A stretch of DNA of 39,012 bases from a virus, in the IMG/VR virus record IMGVR_UViG_3300017989_000218, positions 1 through 39,012 of that record. One strand, 5' to 3'. Of the stretch, positions 14,638-21,000 are shown piece after piece (positions within the stretch are counted from its first letter, which is position 1; every line of letters begins with the position of its first letter). The notes below the pieces were generated by a model. The model saw nothing but the letters and a program-made list of their open reading frames with translations, made no database searches and was not told where the DNA came from. Both the position numbers and the translations under genes were made by a program.

Positions 14638-14808
14638 ATGCTTGGCGTACTTTTCTACAGGAGGACTCGAAAATACCCCACTGAAAGACATCAATATACT
14701 GATAACAAGCACCCAAAACGTTCTTACTATAATATCTTCCCAATCCTTTTCCCTTTTGAACATGCGGTATGCAAAGTACATACCAGCAAATAACAAAGAT
14801 TTAGTCAC
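14638..14808 (-). pseudogene. 5' fragment of the membrane-protein gene split by the TnpB element
   Basis: GTG start at 14808 with GAGGAG seven bases upstream. It encodes an N-terminal hydrophobic stretch (SLLFAGMYFAYRMF), then a second membrane segment (IIVRTFWVLVISILMSFSGVF) and SSPPVEKYAKH before the insertion. In the present sequence the frame runs on into the element for about 15 foreign residues (to a stop at 14593), giving a 71-residue product that could still be made. Original length was 100 residues; function unknown, membrane location clear. Confidence 0.65.
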
Positions 14809-14924
14809 TGTTTCTCCTCTAAATACTTAAATCAGGCCCACAATTCAAACTCGCTTGTTATAAATGGTTTAAGTCCTACAAGCCTCATAAAATATGGTAA
14901 TTGGTCCGATTGGTCTGATTGATT

Positions 14925-15230
14925 TTACTTCTTAACAACATTTATTTTCACTGGATACAAAGCTTCTACCTGTTTTTTCTTGAGCTTAAAAACAGGTGTC
15001 TCAACTCCCTTAGAATCAATGTATTCTATTCTGTCGTCACTATGCACTACCATGAAATCACAGAAATATTTTGCTTTCGGAATATCAAACGGAACTTGGC
15101 GCAAAAAATACTTTATTTGCCCAGATTCCCTAAGCATTTTCAATTGCTCGTACTTCCTAGCCTCAAGCTTAGATGGGAAACGTATATTATCAACGAAAGT
15201 TGGCTTAGCTTTGTACTTGTTAAATTTCAT
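14925..15230 (-). CDS. DUF1064-type PD-(D/E)XK nuclease (possible Holliday junction resolvase)
   Basis: 101 residues from the ATG at 15230, chosen because the family starts NKYKAKPT; a GTG at 15245 lies too close to the binding site. Nuclease motifs are FPSKLEARKYEQL (Glu), CDFMVVHSDDRIEYIDSKG (Asp, then Asp-x-Lys). Members of this phage family are small nucleases proposed to act on branched DNA. It overlaps the end of the XRE regulator by 11 bases. In this genome it would serve recombination or DNA packaging along with RecT and the exonuclease. Confidence 0.8.
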   Translation of the reverse strand: MKFNKYKAKPTFVDNIRFPSKLEARKYEQLKMLRESGQIKYFLRQVPFDIPKAKYFCDFMVVHSDDRIEYIDSKGVETPVFKLKKKQVEALYPVKINVVKK

Positions 15231-15510
15231 ACTCAGAATATCCACCCTCTAAAATTTTCGTTACAGCATCATCAATAGCTTTTTTTGTGATACGAACTTG
15301 TTTAGTCTTATCTAATTTTTCCTGCTTTTTCTTAGCTGTCGTGTGTATTTTTTTTATTAAATTAGTAGTGCATTTTGTAGGCTTTACACGCCCATTTTCC
15401 CATCTATTTACATTTACAGGGTTTATATCCAGCTTGATAGCAAGCCGAGACTGTGAAATTCCTAGTATCTCCCTAATTTCTTTTAGCATCGCAGGTACGT
15501 CTTCTTCCAT
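15220..15510 (-). CDS. XRE-family helix-turn-helix regulator
   Basis: 96 residues from the ATG at 15510 (AGAGG and AAGGA upstream); longer in-frame starts would overlap the promoter. The HTH domain is about residues 7-40: LKEIREILGISQSRLAIKL, then NPVNVNRWENGRVKPTK, a classic Cro/CI-like layout. The C-terminal part (KKKQEKLDKTKQVRITKKAIDD) is basic and helical. The promoter just upstream carries a palindromic -10 and an inverted repeat across -35, so self-repression is likely. There is no cleavable repressor domain, so it resembles Cro more than CI. Confidence 0.85.
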   Translation of the reverse strand: MEEDVPAMLKEIREILGISQSRLAIKLDINPVNVNRWENGRVKPTKCTTNLIKKIHTTAKKKQEKLDKTKQVRITKKAIDDAVTKILEGGYSEYEI

Positions 15511-15544
15511 GTCCTTAACCTCTAATATTATTATTAAAGGCATT

Positions 15545-15586
15545 GTTATAACATGTTGTAGTAAAAAGGTCAAATAAATTACTACA
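15545..15586 (-). promoter_or_regulatory. Promoter and operator of the XRE regulator
   Basis: On the minus strand TTGACC (15573-15568), 17-base spacer, TATAAC (15550-15545). The -10 lies in the palindrome TGTTATAACA (15544-15553). An 8-base inverted repeat, TGTAGTAA (15557-15564) and TTACTACA (15579-15586), covers the -35 region. Confidence 0.65.
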
Positions 15587-15782
15587 GCTTAGAAGAAATG
15601 TTCCCAAGAAGCTTTTCAATTCTATGCAACGAGTTCAAAATCTTCACATCTGGAGACTTTTCCTTCTGTAAGCGATCTATCATTTGATCTCTTTGTGCTA
15701 TTTTGAGTTTAAGCTCTCCCAAGCACTCAAGTAACTCCTGCCTAGAGCATAAGCTCAAAACTTTGAGGTCTTCTTTAGTCAT
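15582..15782 (-). CDS. Small coiled-coil protein
   Basis: 66 residues; ATG at 15782 with AGAGGA eight bases upstream. Helical throughout, with LCSRQELLECLGELKLKIAQ and RDQMIDRLQKEK giving heptad-like spacing. The start overlaps the previous stop by eight bases (ATGACTAA), while the stop lies inside the operator of the XRE gene. Function unknown. Confidence 0.65.
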   Translation of the reverse strand: MTKEDLKVLSLCSRQELLECLGELKLKIAQRDQMIDRLQKEKSPDVKILNSLHRIEKLLGNISSKL

Positions 15783-15903
15783 CAATTTCGTCCTCTAGAG
15801 GTAGATTACTTTCGTCACGATTAATATATTTAACCTTTCCTACAACGTAACCCATACAAAAGGTTATTGCAGATATAACGTATACGAATAGATATGATTT
15901 CAC
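15775..15903 (-). CDS. 42-residue single-span membrane protein
   Basis: GTG start at 15903 after AAGGAAAAGAA, overlapping the preceding TGA (GTGA). Residues 4-22 are hydrophobic (YLFVYVISAITFCMGYVVG), then KVKYINRDE and an acidic end (LPLEDEIDD). The stop overlaps the next ATG by eight bases. Orientation rule (positive residues after the helix) suggests N-terminus outside. Function unknown. Confidence 0.5.
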   Translation of the reverse strand: MKSYLFVYVISAITFCMGYVVGKVKYINRDESNLPLEDEIDD

Positions 15904-16031
15904 TTCTTTTCCTTTTTCTTTTTCTTTCTTTTCTTACATAAATCAATCACACACTCAATATAAGACATGCCATTAAAATAGTTTCTTAAAATTTCCTTTA
16001 GCGTAGAAGCTTTCCCTCTTCTCACTGTCAT
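15900..16031 (-). CDS. 43-residue basic protein
   Basis: ATG at 16031, three bases after the histone-like gene. The first half is helical (VRRGKASTLKEILRNYFNG), and the tail is a long lysine run (CKKRKKKKKEKK). The polybasic end would bind nucleic acid or acidic membrane. The stop overlaps the next GTG. No family recognised. Confidence 0.5.
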   Translation of the reverse strand: MTVRRGKASTLKEILRNYFNGMSYIECVIDLCKKRKKKKKEKK

Positions 16032-16034
16032 TTT

Positions 16035-16205
16035 TTAAAGCTTGGCTGAATTTTTTCTAAATTGCAGACCTAACTTTTCAAGCTTAATAAGCTTTACCCG
16101 GGCTTCACGACCTCCACGCTTTATCCCTGATAAATATCTGAAAAGACTAAACTCAATTTCTTTCATAAGGTCTAAAACCTCTCTTGCTTCTTTTTTACCT
16201 TTCAT
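16035..16205 (-). CDS. Histone H1-like (Hc1-type) DNA-binding protein
   Basis: 56 residues; its ATG overlaps the helicase stop by one base (TAATG). After an N-terminal helix (KEAREVLDLMKEIEFSLF), the core GIKRGGREARVKLIKLEKLG and LQFRKNSAKL matches the pattern of the chlamydial Hc1 N-terminal domain (basic, LEK-hydrophobic, R-K-x-S). Known Hc1 proteins add a long Lys/Ala tail that is missing here, though the next gene ends in a lysine run. Likely a small basic protein that binds DNA during replication. Resemblance judged by eye. Confidence 0.55.
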   Translation of the reverse strand: MKGKKEAREVLDLMKEIEFSLFRYLSGIKRGGREARVKLIKLEKLGLQFRKNSAKL

Positions 16206-17557
16206 TATTTTTTCCTTGTTGTTTTTGTTTCGGTTAGTAATCCATTCATAAAAGCAAAATTGACTTTGCCTAAATTTCCCATAATTCGGTTTTTTGCCAC
16301 ATCTACTTCAAGCAAACCCGGATAGTTGTTTTTGTCGTAATAAGATGGGCGGAAAAGTAGTAAAATATTATCCGCATCCTCTTCGATACTTCCACACTCC
16401 CTGAAATCTGACATTAGAGGCTCTTTATCCTGCCTAGATTCGACTCCCCTGTTTAATTGGGCTAAAGACACCACTGGAATGTTAAGCTCAAGAGCGAGGT
16501 CTTGTAAGCCTTTAGAGACCTCATCTATATTTAGGTGATTATTCGCATGTTTAGAATCCGGCTTAATCTTGGTTATGTAGTCGATATATATGATATCAAT
16601 CTTGTTAGAAGCATGTAGCCTTCTAGCCCTTGCTTTCACTTGAGAAATTTTAAGACTCGTTTGGTCTTCATATATTAAATTTTTTTCAGACAATAGCTTT
16701 GAGTAATACATAAACTGAGACAGTTCTTCTTTAGAACATTTCCCAAAATCTAGCATATCGTAATGAATACCGGCCTTTGCACAAGCAAACTTTTTAAACA
16801 GCGTAGTAGCTGGCATTTCAAGAGAGAAAAACAAAATGTTTTTTGGATTTTCACAAAATAATTGCTTAAGCATTAAGTTTAAAATAAAACTTGTCTTACC
16901 CATAGAAGTTCTTGCCCCGATATAAGTTAAAGAACCTTTTGCAAATCCACCAAGCATGGCATCAAGGGCTTTATATCCTGTTGAAACAGATTCGGAAACC
17001 GGAAGTCCTTTTTCTATCTTTTCTTGGAAAGCTTTATAGTAGTCTGTAAGAGACAAGCCATCCATGAAATTCTCATATAGGCTTTTATTCGACTTAATCT
17101 CTTTTCTTTTGTTCTCTTGTCCGATAAGGCAAATCTCTTTTTGATACTCGATAAGTAAATCATCTGGAGACCCCTTGCACTTGTCTATTTCGTGAGTCAT
17201 TTTCTGAGCTAGAAGGATAAGCTCTCGCTTGTTAGATAAAGCTTTAAGAGGAGCTATGCAGTCATGAAACTCTTCGTGAGACGGTGACTCAGACATAAAA
17301 TCAGATACAATCTTATGCCTATTTTCGCTCTTAAACAACTCTCTTTCTTGTAGATATGTAAGTAAGCTAAACAAACTTATTTCTTTGTTTTGTTTTGCTA
17401 AGTCTATCATTGAATTGAAAAGAATCTTGTTTTCGTCAAAGTAGAAGTCTTTTTCGCTGAGGCTGTCAATAGCTTCATTAACAGAATCTACTTCATTTAG
17501 CATTCCGAGAAGAACAATCCTTTCGATTGTAAAATCATTTGGCATTTCTATTTTCAT
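16205..17557 (-). CDS. dnaB: DnaB-type replicative helicase
   Basis: 450 residues, near the normal DnaB length. The N-terminal domain (about 1-110, DFTIERIVLLGML, LSEKDFYFDENKILFNSM) contacts the loader or primase. The RecA-like motor has STGYKALDAMLGGFAKG, Walker A GARTSMGKTS (about 214-223), FFSLEMPA (H1a), Walker B IDIIYIDYI (about 320-330), and VVSLAQLNRG, ending with DNILLLFRPSYY...VAKNRIMGNLG (arginine-finger region). It unwinds DNA at the phage fork. The start overlaps the upstream replication gene by 23 bases; another ATG at 17545 is possible. Confidence 0.92.
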   Translation of the reverse strand: MKIEMPNDFTIERIVLLGMLNEVDSVNEAIDSLSEKDFYFDENKILFNSMIDLAKQNKEISLFSLLTYLQERELFKSENRHKIVSDFMSESPSHEEFHDCIAPLKALSNKRELILLAQKMTHEIDKCKGSPDDLLIEYQKEICLIGQENKRKEIKSNKSLYENFMDGLSLTDYYKAFQEKIEKGLPVSESVSTGYKALDAMLGGFAKGSLTYIGARTSMGKTSFILNLMLKQLFCENPKNILFFSLEMPATTLFKKFACAKAGIHYDMLDFGKCSKEELSQFMYYSKLLSEKNLIYEDQTSLKISQVKARARRLHASNKIDIIYIDYITKIKPDSKHANNHLNIDEVSKGLQDLALELNIPVVSLAQLNRGVESRQDKEPLMSDFRECGSIEEDADNILLLFRPSYYDKNNYPGLLEVDVAKNRIMGNLGKVNFAFMNGLLTETKTTRKK

Positions 17558-18461
17558 CGTTACATTCTTTAAATATGTTTAATATTTTGTTCGTTCTATC
17601 TTCTGCATCATCTTGAAGGTATCCTATGACATCTAAAGCTATTTTATCTTCTAAAACAACGTAATGGCGATCTTCAAAATGAATTTCAAAAGATGATGGT
17701 AATCCTACAGATTCTATTTTTTCCTGTAAACACTTTTTCGCTTCACTTAAAAGCTTTTCATCGTCTTTAGGCTTTACCGTCTTTTGGCATCCTTCTTCGC
17801 TAATGCGTTTAGCAGCAGTGAATAAATAACCTCCGAATTTGGCTACGCTTCTTTTCTTTTTCGTTTCAGCTATAGCTTCTTTAAGAACTTCTACTGAAAA
17901 GCGAGACAATCTACCTTTCGTTTCATCATTGATAGGTAGATCCTTCAGAAGATTAAATTTCTCTCCTTTAGGAGAGCTACTACTATCTTCCTTTAGCTGT
18001 TCGGAATTACCTAATAACTCATCATCACTAGTAGTAGTTTTAGAATCTTCTTCAATAGTATCTTCTTTGTTCGTCTCTGTGACTACCCCCCCTCTTCTCT
18101 GAGAATACCCCCTAAAATATTTTTGAACATTGTACAGCTCTAAGTCCGGGAGAATGTAAAGATTTGATTTTTGTGACTCCGTTTCTTTGTCGACTCTTTC
18201 TTTTATTACTATAAGTGGAGAGCCACCAAGTTCTTCTCTTGGCATTGCTAGGTTTTTAAGTCTTCTATCGATTGTTGATTCCGACATACCACACTCTTTT
18301 GCTAAAGTTTTCCTGGATGGAAAACATCGGTCGTTTTGACCAGCGATTCTTTTTAGTTTCATGTAGAGGCGAAAGTCGTATGGGTCGACTAGTAAATCAT
18401 CAACGATTAGAAGTGCTTTTGAAAAGTAATTAGTGGATTTGTCTTGAACTTGATCGGTCAT
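17535..18461 (-). CDS. Replication initiation protein with winged-HTH domain
   Basis: 308 residues. A helix-turn-helix lies at about 35-75 (LKRIAGQNDRCFPSRKTLAKECGMSESTIDRRLKNL split over two helices), as in HTH_36/DnaD-like phage replication proteins. A low-complexity acidic and serine-rich linker (about 128-170) follows, then a helical C-terminal region (VEVLKEAIAETKKKRSVAKFGGYLFTAAKR) that resembles the helicase-loading part of such initiators. It is the first gene of the minus-strand block, directly before dnaB. Phage origins often lie within such genes or in the adjacent control region. Confidence 0.75.
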   Translation of the reverse strand: MTDQVQDKSTNYFSKALLIVDDLLVDPYDFRLYMKLKRIAGQNDRCFPSRKTLAKECGMSESTIDRRLKNLAMPREELGGSPLIVIKERVDKETESQKSNLYILPDLELYNVQKYFRGYSQRRGGVVTETNKEDTIEEDSKTTTSDDELLGNSEQLKEDSSSSPKGEKFNLLKDLPINDETKGRLSRFSVEVLKEAIAETKKKRSVAKFGGYLFTAAKRISEEGCQKTVKPKDDEKLLSEAKKCLQEKIESVGLPSSFEIHFEDRHYVVLEDKIALDVIGYLQDDAEDRTNKILNIFKECNDENRNAK

Positions 18462-18485
18462 GAAAATAGCTCCAATTTAAATTTT

Positions 18486-18590
18486 TTAATATTTAAAACT
18501 CTGGAAGCTAACGACAACTTTTTCTTTAGGCTTGACCGTTTTAGAAACTTGAACTAAGATGTTGCGCATATTTTTCATTTTAGCTAACAT
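18486..18590 (-). CDS. Possible 34-residue leader peptide
   Basis: ATG at 18590, four bases after the stop of the next upstream small frame. It encodes a basic peptide (MLAKMKNMRNILVQ, then KTVKPKEKVVVSFQSF). It has no clear ribosome binding site, so translation would depend on coupling. Listed because both frames sit over the competing stems of the leader. Confidence 0.25.
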   Translation of the reverse strand: MLAKMKNMRNILVQVSKTVKPKEKVVVSFQSFKY

Positions 18591-18594
18591 CTTG

Positions 18595-18684
18595 TTAGTT
18601 TTGACTATTTGGTCGAGCCTTTGAAGTCAGTTTATGGCTGTTAGCTTCAGAGGCTTCTCTTTTTTCAAGAGAAAAACTGTCCAT
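18595..18684 (-). CDS. Possible 29-residue leader peptide
   Basis: ATG at 18684 with GGAGTGGG upstream, a good ribosome binding site. The peptide is polar (MDSFSLEKREASEANSHKL). It lies over the 3' arms of the long-range inverted repeats and may be a regulatory leader rather than a functional protein. Confidence 0.3.
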   Translation of the reverse strand: MDSFSLEKREASEANSHKLTSKARPNSQN

Positions 18685-18835
18685 ACATTACCCACTCCAT
18701 ACACCTTTTTTCAACACAAAACTTTTCTTGATCATATTTAAGCAATTTAGTTAGTGTGTAACTTCTTATGTTTAAACGTTCTCCCTGATAATTTTTTTTA
18801 TTGGGGTTTTTTTTACAAAAAAATAAAGAAAAAGA

Positions 18836-18864
18836 TTCTGATAATTTATGATATGTGCTATAAC
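18836..18864 (+). promoter_or_regulatory. Extended -10 promoter for the recombination operon
   Basis: TTCTGA (18836-18841), 17-base spacer, TATAAC (18859-18864) preceded by TGC, an extended -10. The core TGCTATAACA differs by one base from the TGTTATAACA palindrome of two other promoters. Confidence 0.5.
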
Positions 18865-18895
18865 ATTGTGTATGAATTAACCATAGGAAACTGCT

Positions 18896-19450
18896 GTGAA
18901 AGAAACAGATAGAGAAAATTATACCAGAGTAACAACCGTACTAAGTCCGTTCTGCAATTTTGATGGGATTGATGAAAACGTCCTACAAAAAGCGGCGGAT
19001 AGGGGAACAAGAGTTCATGAATGTTGCGAGTTACATGCTAACGGTGAATTCGTTATGCCAGAAGCAGATTGCGCTCCATACTACGATAGCTTCTCCATGT
19101 GGTACGAAGAAATGGTGGACAAAGCTCTATTTACAGAACTTCGGCTTTACAACGACATCTTACGTATCACGGGAGCTATAGATCTAGTTGCTAAGCTAAA
19201 AGGCTCAAATAAACATTGCATCATAGATATAAAAACACCGCAGCAAGAATCTAAAAGTTGGTGCTTGCAGTTATCCGCTTACCATTACTTGGCGCAAGGT
19301 CATGAAACAATCGTACCTGAAAGAAGAATAGCTCTTATGCTTTCTAATAAAGGGAAATACCCAAAAGTGTTAGAGTATACGGACTTCAATAGAGATTGGG
19401 GAATATTTAGAGGAATTTTAAATGCCTACAGGTGGTTCAACAATGTTTGA
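18896..19450 (+). CDS. PD-(D/E)XK exonuclease (recombination)
   Basis: 184 residues; GTG start at 18896 after AGGAAACTGCT. The family start YTRVTTVLSPF is followed by AADRGTRVHECCELH (conserved His/Glu helix), the catalytic core ITGAIDLVAKL (Asp), CIIDIKTPQ (Asp-x-Lys), and QLSAYHYLAQG (motif IV). These are Cas4/RecB-like phage nucleases that degrade one DNA strand. It leads the operon that ends in recT, so the pair likely works as an exonuclease-annealing system in recombination or replication of concatemers. Confidence 0.85.
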   Translation: MKETDRENYTRVTTVLSPFCNFDGIDENVLQKAADRGTRVHECCELHANGEFVMPEADCAPYYDSFSMWYEEMVDKALFTELRLYNDILRITGAIDLVAKLKGSNKHCIIDIKTPQQESKSWCLQLSAYHYLAQGHETIVPERRIALMLSNKGKYPKVLEYTDFNRDWGIFRGILNAYRWFNNV

Positions 19451-19631
19451 TATCTTACACGACTTTCATTTTTCAACCGAGCCGCAAATTGAAACGTGTG
19501 AATGGTGCGATAAATCCTTCTTCGAAAGAGATAGCTACGTCTCTCTCTACTCAGAAGAAACACATCTATGCTCTAACTATTGCGTAGATAAATTTAACGA
19601 AAAATATATAGAGGAAAACGATGACAATTAA
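19443..19631 (+). CDS. Small zinc-finger-like protein
   Basis: 62 residues from the ATG at 19443 (AGGTGG seven bases upstream); an ATG at 19422 would add seven residues encoded within the previous gene. A CEWCDKSFF...HLCSNYC arrangement (C-x2-C, C-x3-C) resembles a small zinc finger of a kind also seen in the N-terminal repeats of the HNH protein at 27538. Overlaps both neighbours. Function unknown. Confidence 0.6.
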   Translation: MFDILHDFHFSTEPQIETCEWCDKSFFERDSYVSLYSEETHLCSNYCVDKFNEKYIEENDDN

Positions 19632-19842
19632 AAAAGAAAAACACGATGATTTAGTAATTTTCAAAAACAAACAACAAAGGTTTTCTTGGAGGGTTCGCTT
19701 TAACGAATCCATAAAAGATACAAACGATCCAAGGTATGCAAACCTTAAGCTTATAGCTAAAAAGCAGCACAATCTATATCTTTCTAGGGATGGATTAGCA
19801 ACTTTAATGGAAACACTAATGTACGCAGCAACGAACAAGTAG
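19621..19842 (+). CDS. Small hypothetical protein of the recombination operon
   Basis: 73 residues, start at 19621 after GAGGAAAACG, overlapping the previous gene by 11 bases. Mixed charged and polar; a beta region (DLVIFKNKQQRFSWRVRF) is followed by a helix (RDGLATLMETLMYAATNK). No family recognised; position suggests a role near DNA recombination or host takeover. Confidence 0.6.
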   Translation: MTIKKEKHDDLVIFKNKQQRFSWRVRFNESIKDTNDPRYANLKLIAKKQHNLYLSRDGLATLMETLMYAATNK

Positions 19843-19849
19843 GCACATC

Positions 19850-20521
19850 ATGACAATTGATTACGAAGAGTTTTTAAAAGGATTCTGTGTTGTAGTACCA
19901 GAGCATAAGGAAGTTAAGAAAAATGAAGAAGGTCTTCTTATCATAGAGCCTAAAAGCTATGTAAATCCTACAAGCACTTTCGATGCTGAATTTGCAAAAA
20001 GCCAGTTGGGAGTTGATAGCGTTGATGAACTTGTAGAAATGGCAACTAACTTTGTCGTCGAAACAGACAAGGAAGCACAGAAAGGGCTATCTATGGCTCT
20101 ACAAGCTCGTGACCTAAACAAGACTATAGAAACCACAAGAAAGGCTCTTGTACGGCCTCATATTGATTTTCAAAAAAGTTTGAAAACTTTCGCTGATGCT
20201 TTCAGAATGAAGCTTCAAGAAATAGAAGAATCCCTTCAAAAAAAAGTAGAAGACTATCAACAAAAAAGAAAAGAAGACTTGAAAGAACATGGCATAGATG
20301 ATGCTTCCTTCGATACGCTATCCGTTGAAGAAGGCTCTTCTACAACAAAAACAACATGGGAATTTAAGCTTGACGATATAGAGAAAGTTCCTATGCAGTA
20401 CCTTCAACTAAATGAAAAATTAGTGAAAGAAGCAATAAAATTAGGACACCGAGAAATACCCGGAATAGAAATTTTCGAGGTGAAAAAGAAACGATATAAA
20501 CTGAAAGGAGCAAAAAAATGA
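19850..20521 (+). CDS. Coiled-coil protein beside recT, unknown
   Basis: 223 residues. After an N-terminal region, a long helix-rich middle (about 85-145, RDLNKTIETTRKALVRPHI, EIEESLQKKVEDYQQKRKEDL) and a basic C-terminus (FEVKKKRYKLKGAKK) follow. Coiled-coil proteins (DUF1351-like and others) are often encoded next to RecT or ERF genes in phages and might help in recombination, but I cannot assign the family with confidence. It overlaps the next gene by four bases (ATGA). Confidence 0.65.
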   Translation: MTIDYEEFLKGFCVVVPEHKEVKKNEEGLLIIEPKSYVNPTSTFDAEFAKSQLGVDSVDELVEMATNFVVETDKEAQKGLSMALQARDLNKTIETTRKALVRPHIDFQKSLKTFADAFRMKLQEIEESLQKKVEDYQQKRKEDLKEHGIDDASFDTLSVEEGSSTTKTTWEFKLDDIEKVPMQYLQLNEKLVKEAIKLGHREIPGIEIFEVKKKRYKLKGAKK

Positions 20522-21000
20522 GCCTATACAATTTAGTATGCGGAAGATGTTCAGCAGCACTAAGAATAATGGAACTTATGGGGATAGACGTTGAGACTTT
20601 TCCCAGGTTTAGAGACTGCTACCTAAGTAAAGACTTAGATAAAGCGTTCATATATGCAAGAACAGGTGGAATGAATCGAGAAGAATATTTAGAAGATATT
20701 CAGCTAGTTAGAGATCACCATCTATTTGTAAAAGACTATGATGATGAATTTGACAACACCTTTATGTACTTTGAGTTTAAATTTCCTACAGAAATGAAAG
20801 ATCAAATTCAAGATGACATTGAAAAAATAAAGAAAGAAGCAATAAAAGATGCTAAAGAAGAAATAAAGTATATTGAAGAGAATATTAAAGAAATAAAAAA
20901 AGATATTCTTGAAGACCTAAAAAAAACACCACGTGAAAAATGGGATTACGTAAATAAAAAAATAGGGAAAGCAAAAGAAAATATAATGGAGCGAGCATAA
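20518..21000 (+). CDS. Conserved-looking phage protein, unknown function
   Basis: 160 residues; AAAGGAG precedes the ATG that overlaps the previous stop. The N-terminal 85 residues (ALRIMELMGIDVETFPRFRD, FIYARTGGMNREEYLEDI, HHLFVKDYDDEFDNTFMYFEF) follow a pattern I associate with a common phage hypothetical family (PRFRD, ART/RxGG, DYDDEFD). The remainder is a charged coiled coil (IEKIKKEAIKDAKEEI). Stop overlaps the recT start by one base. No catalytic motif. Confidence 0.65.
   Translation: MSLYNLVCGRCSAALRIMELMGIDVETFPRFRDCYLSKDLDKAFIYARTGGMNREEYLEDIQLVRDHHLFVKDYDDEFDNTFMYFEFKFPTEMKDQIQDDIEKIKKEAIKDAKEEIKYIEENIKEIKKDILEDLKKTPREKWDYVNKKIGKAKENIMERA

Larger units (their letters stand above)
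18462..18895. promoter_or_regulatory. Divergent control region between replication block and recombination operon
   Basis: 434 bases, strongly AT-rich toward the right (T and A runs at 18788-18834). It holds mutually compatible stems built from GAAGCTAAC (18504-18512), GCTAAC (18583-18588), GTTAG (18594-18598) and GTTAGCTTC (18640-18648), two short minus-strand reading frames, and a plus-strand promoter. It could also contain the replication origin; no clear iterons were seen. Confidence 0.5.

Noticed and set aside
14876-14932. 18-residue minus-strand frame and GGTCYGATT repeats before the DUF1064 gene
   Set aside because: No binding site and too short; only two and a half copies of a 9-base unit.
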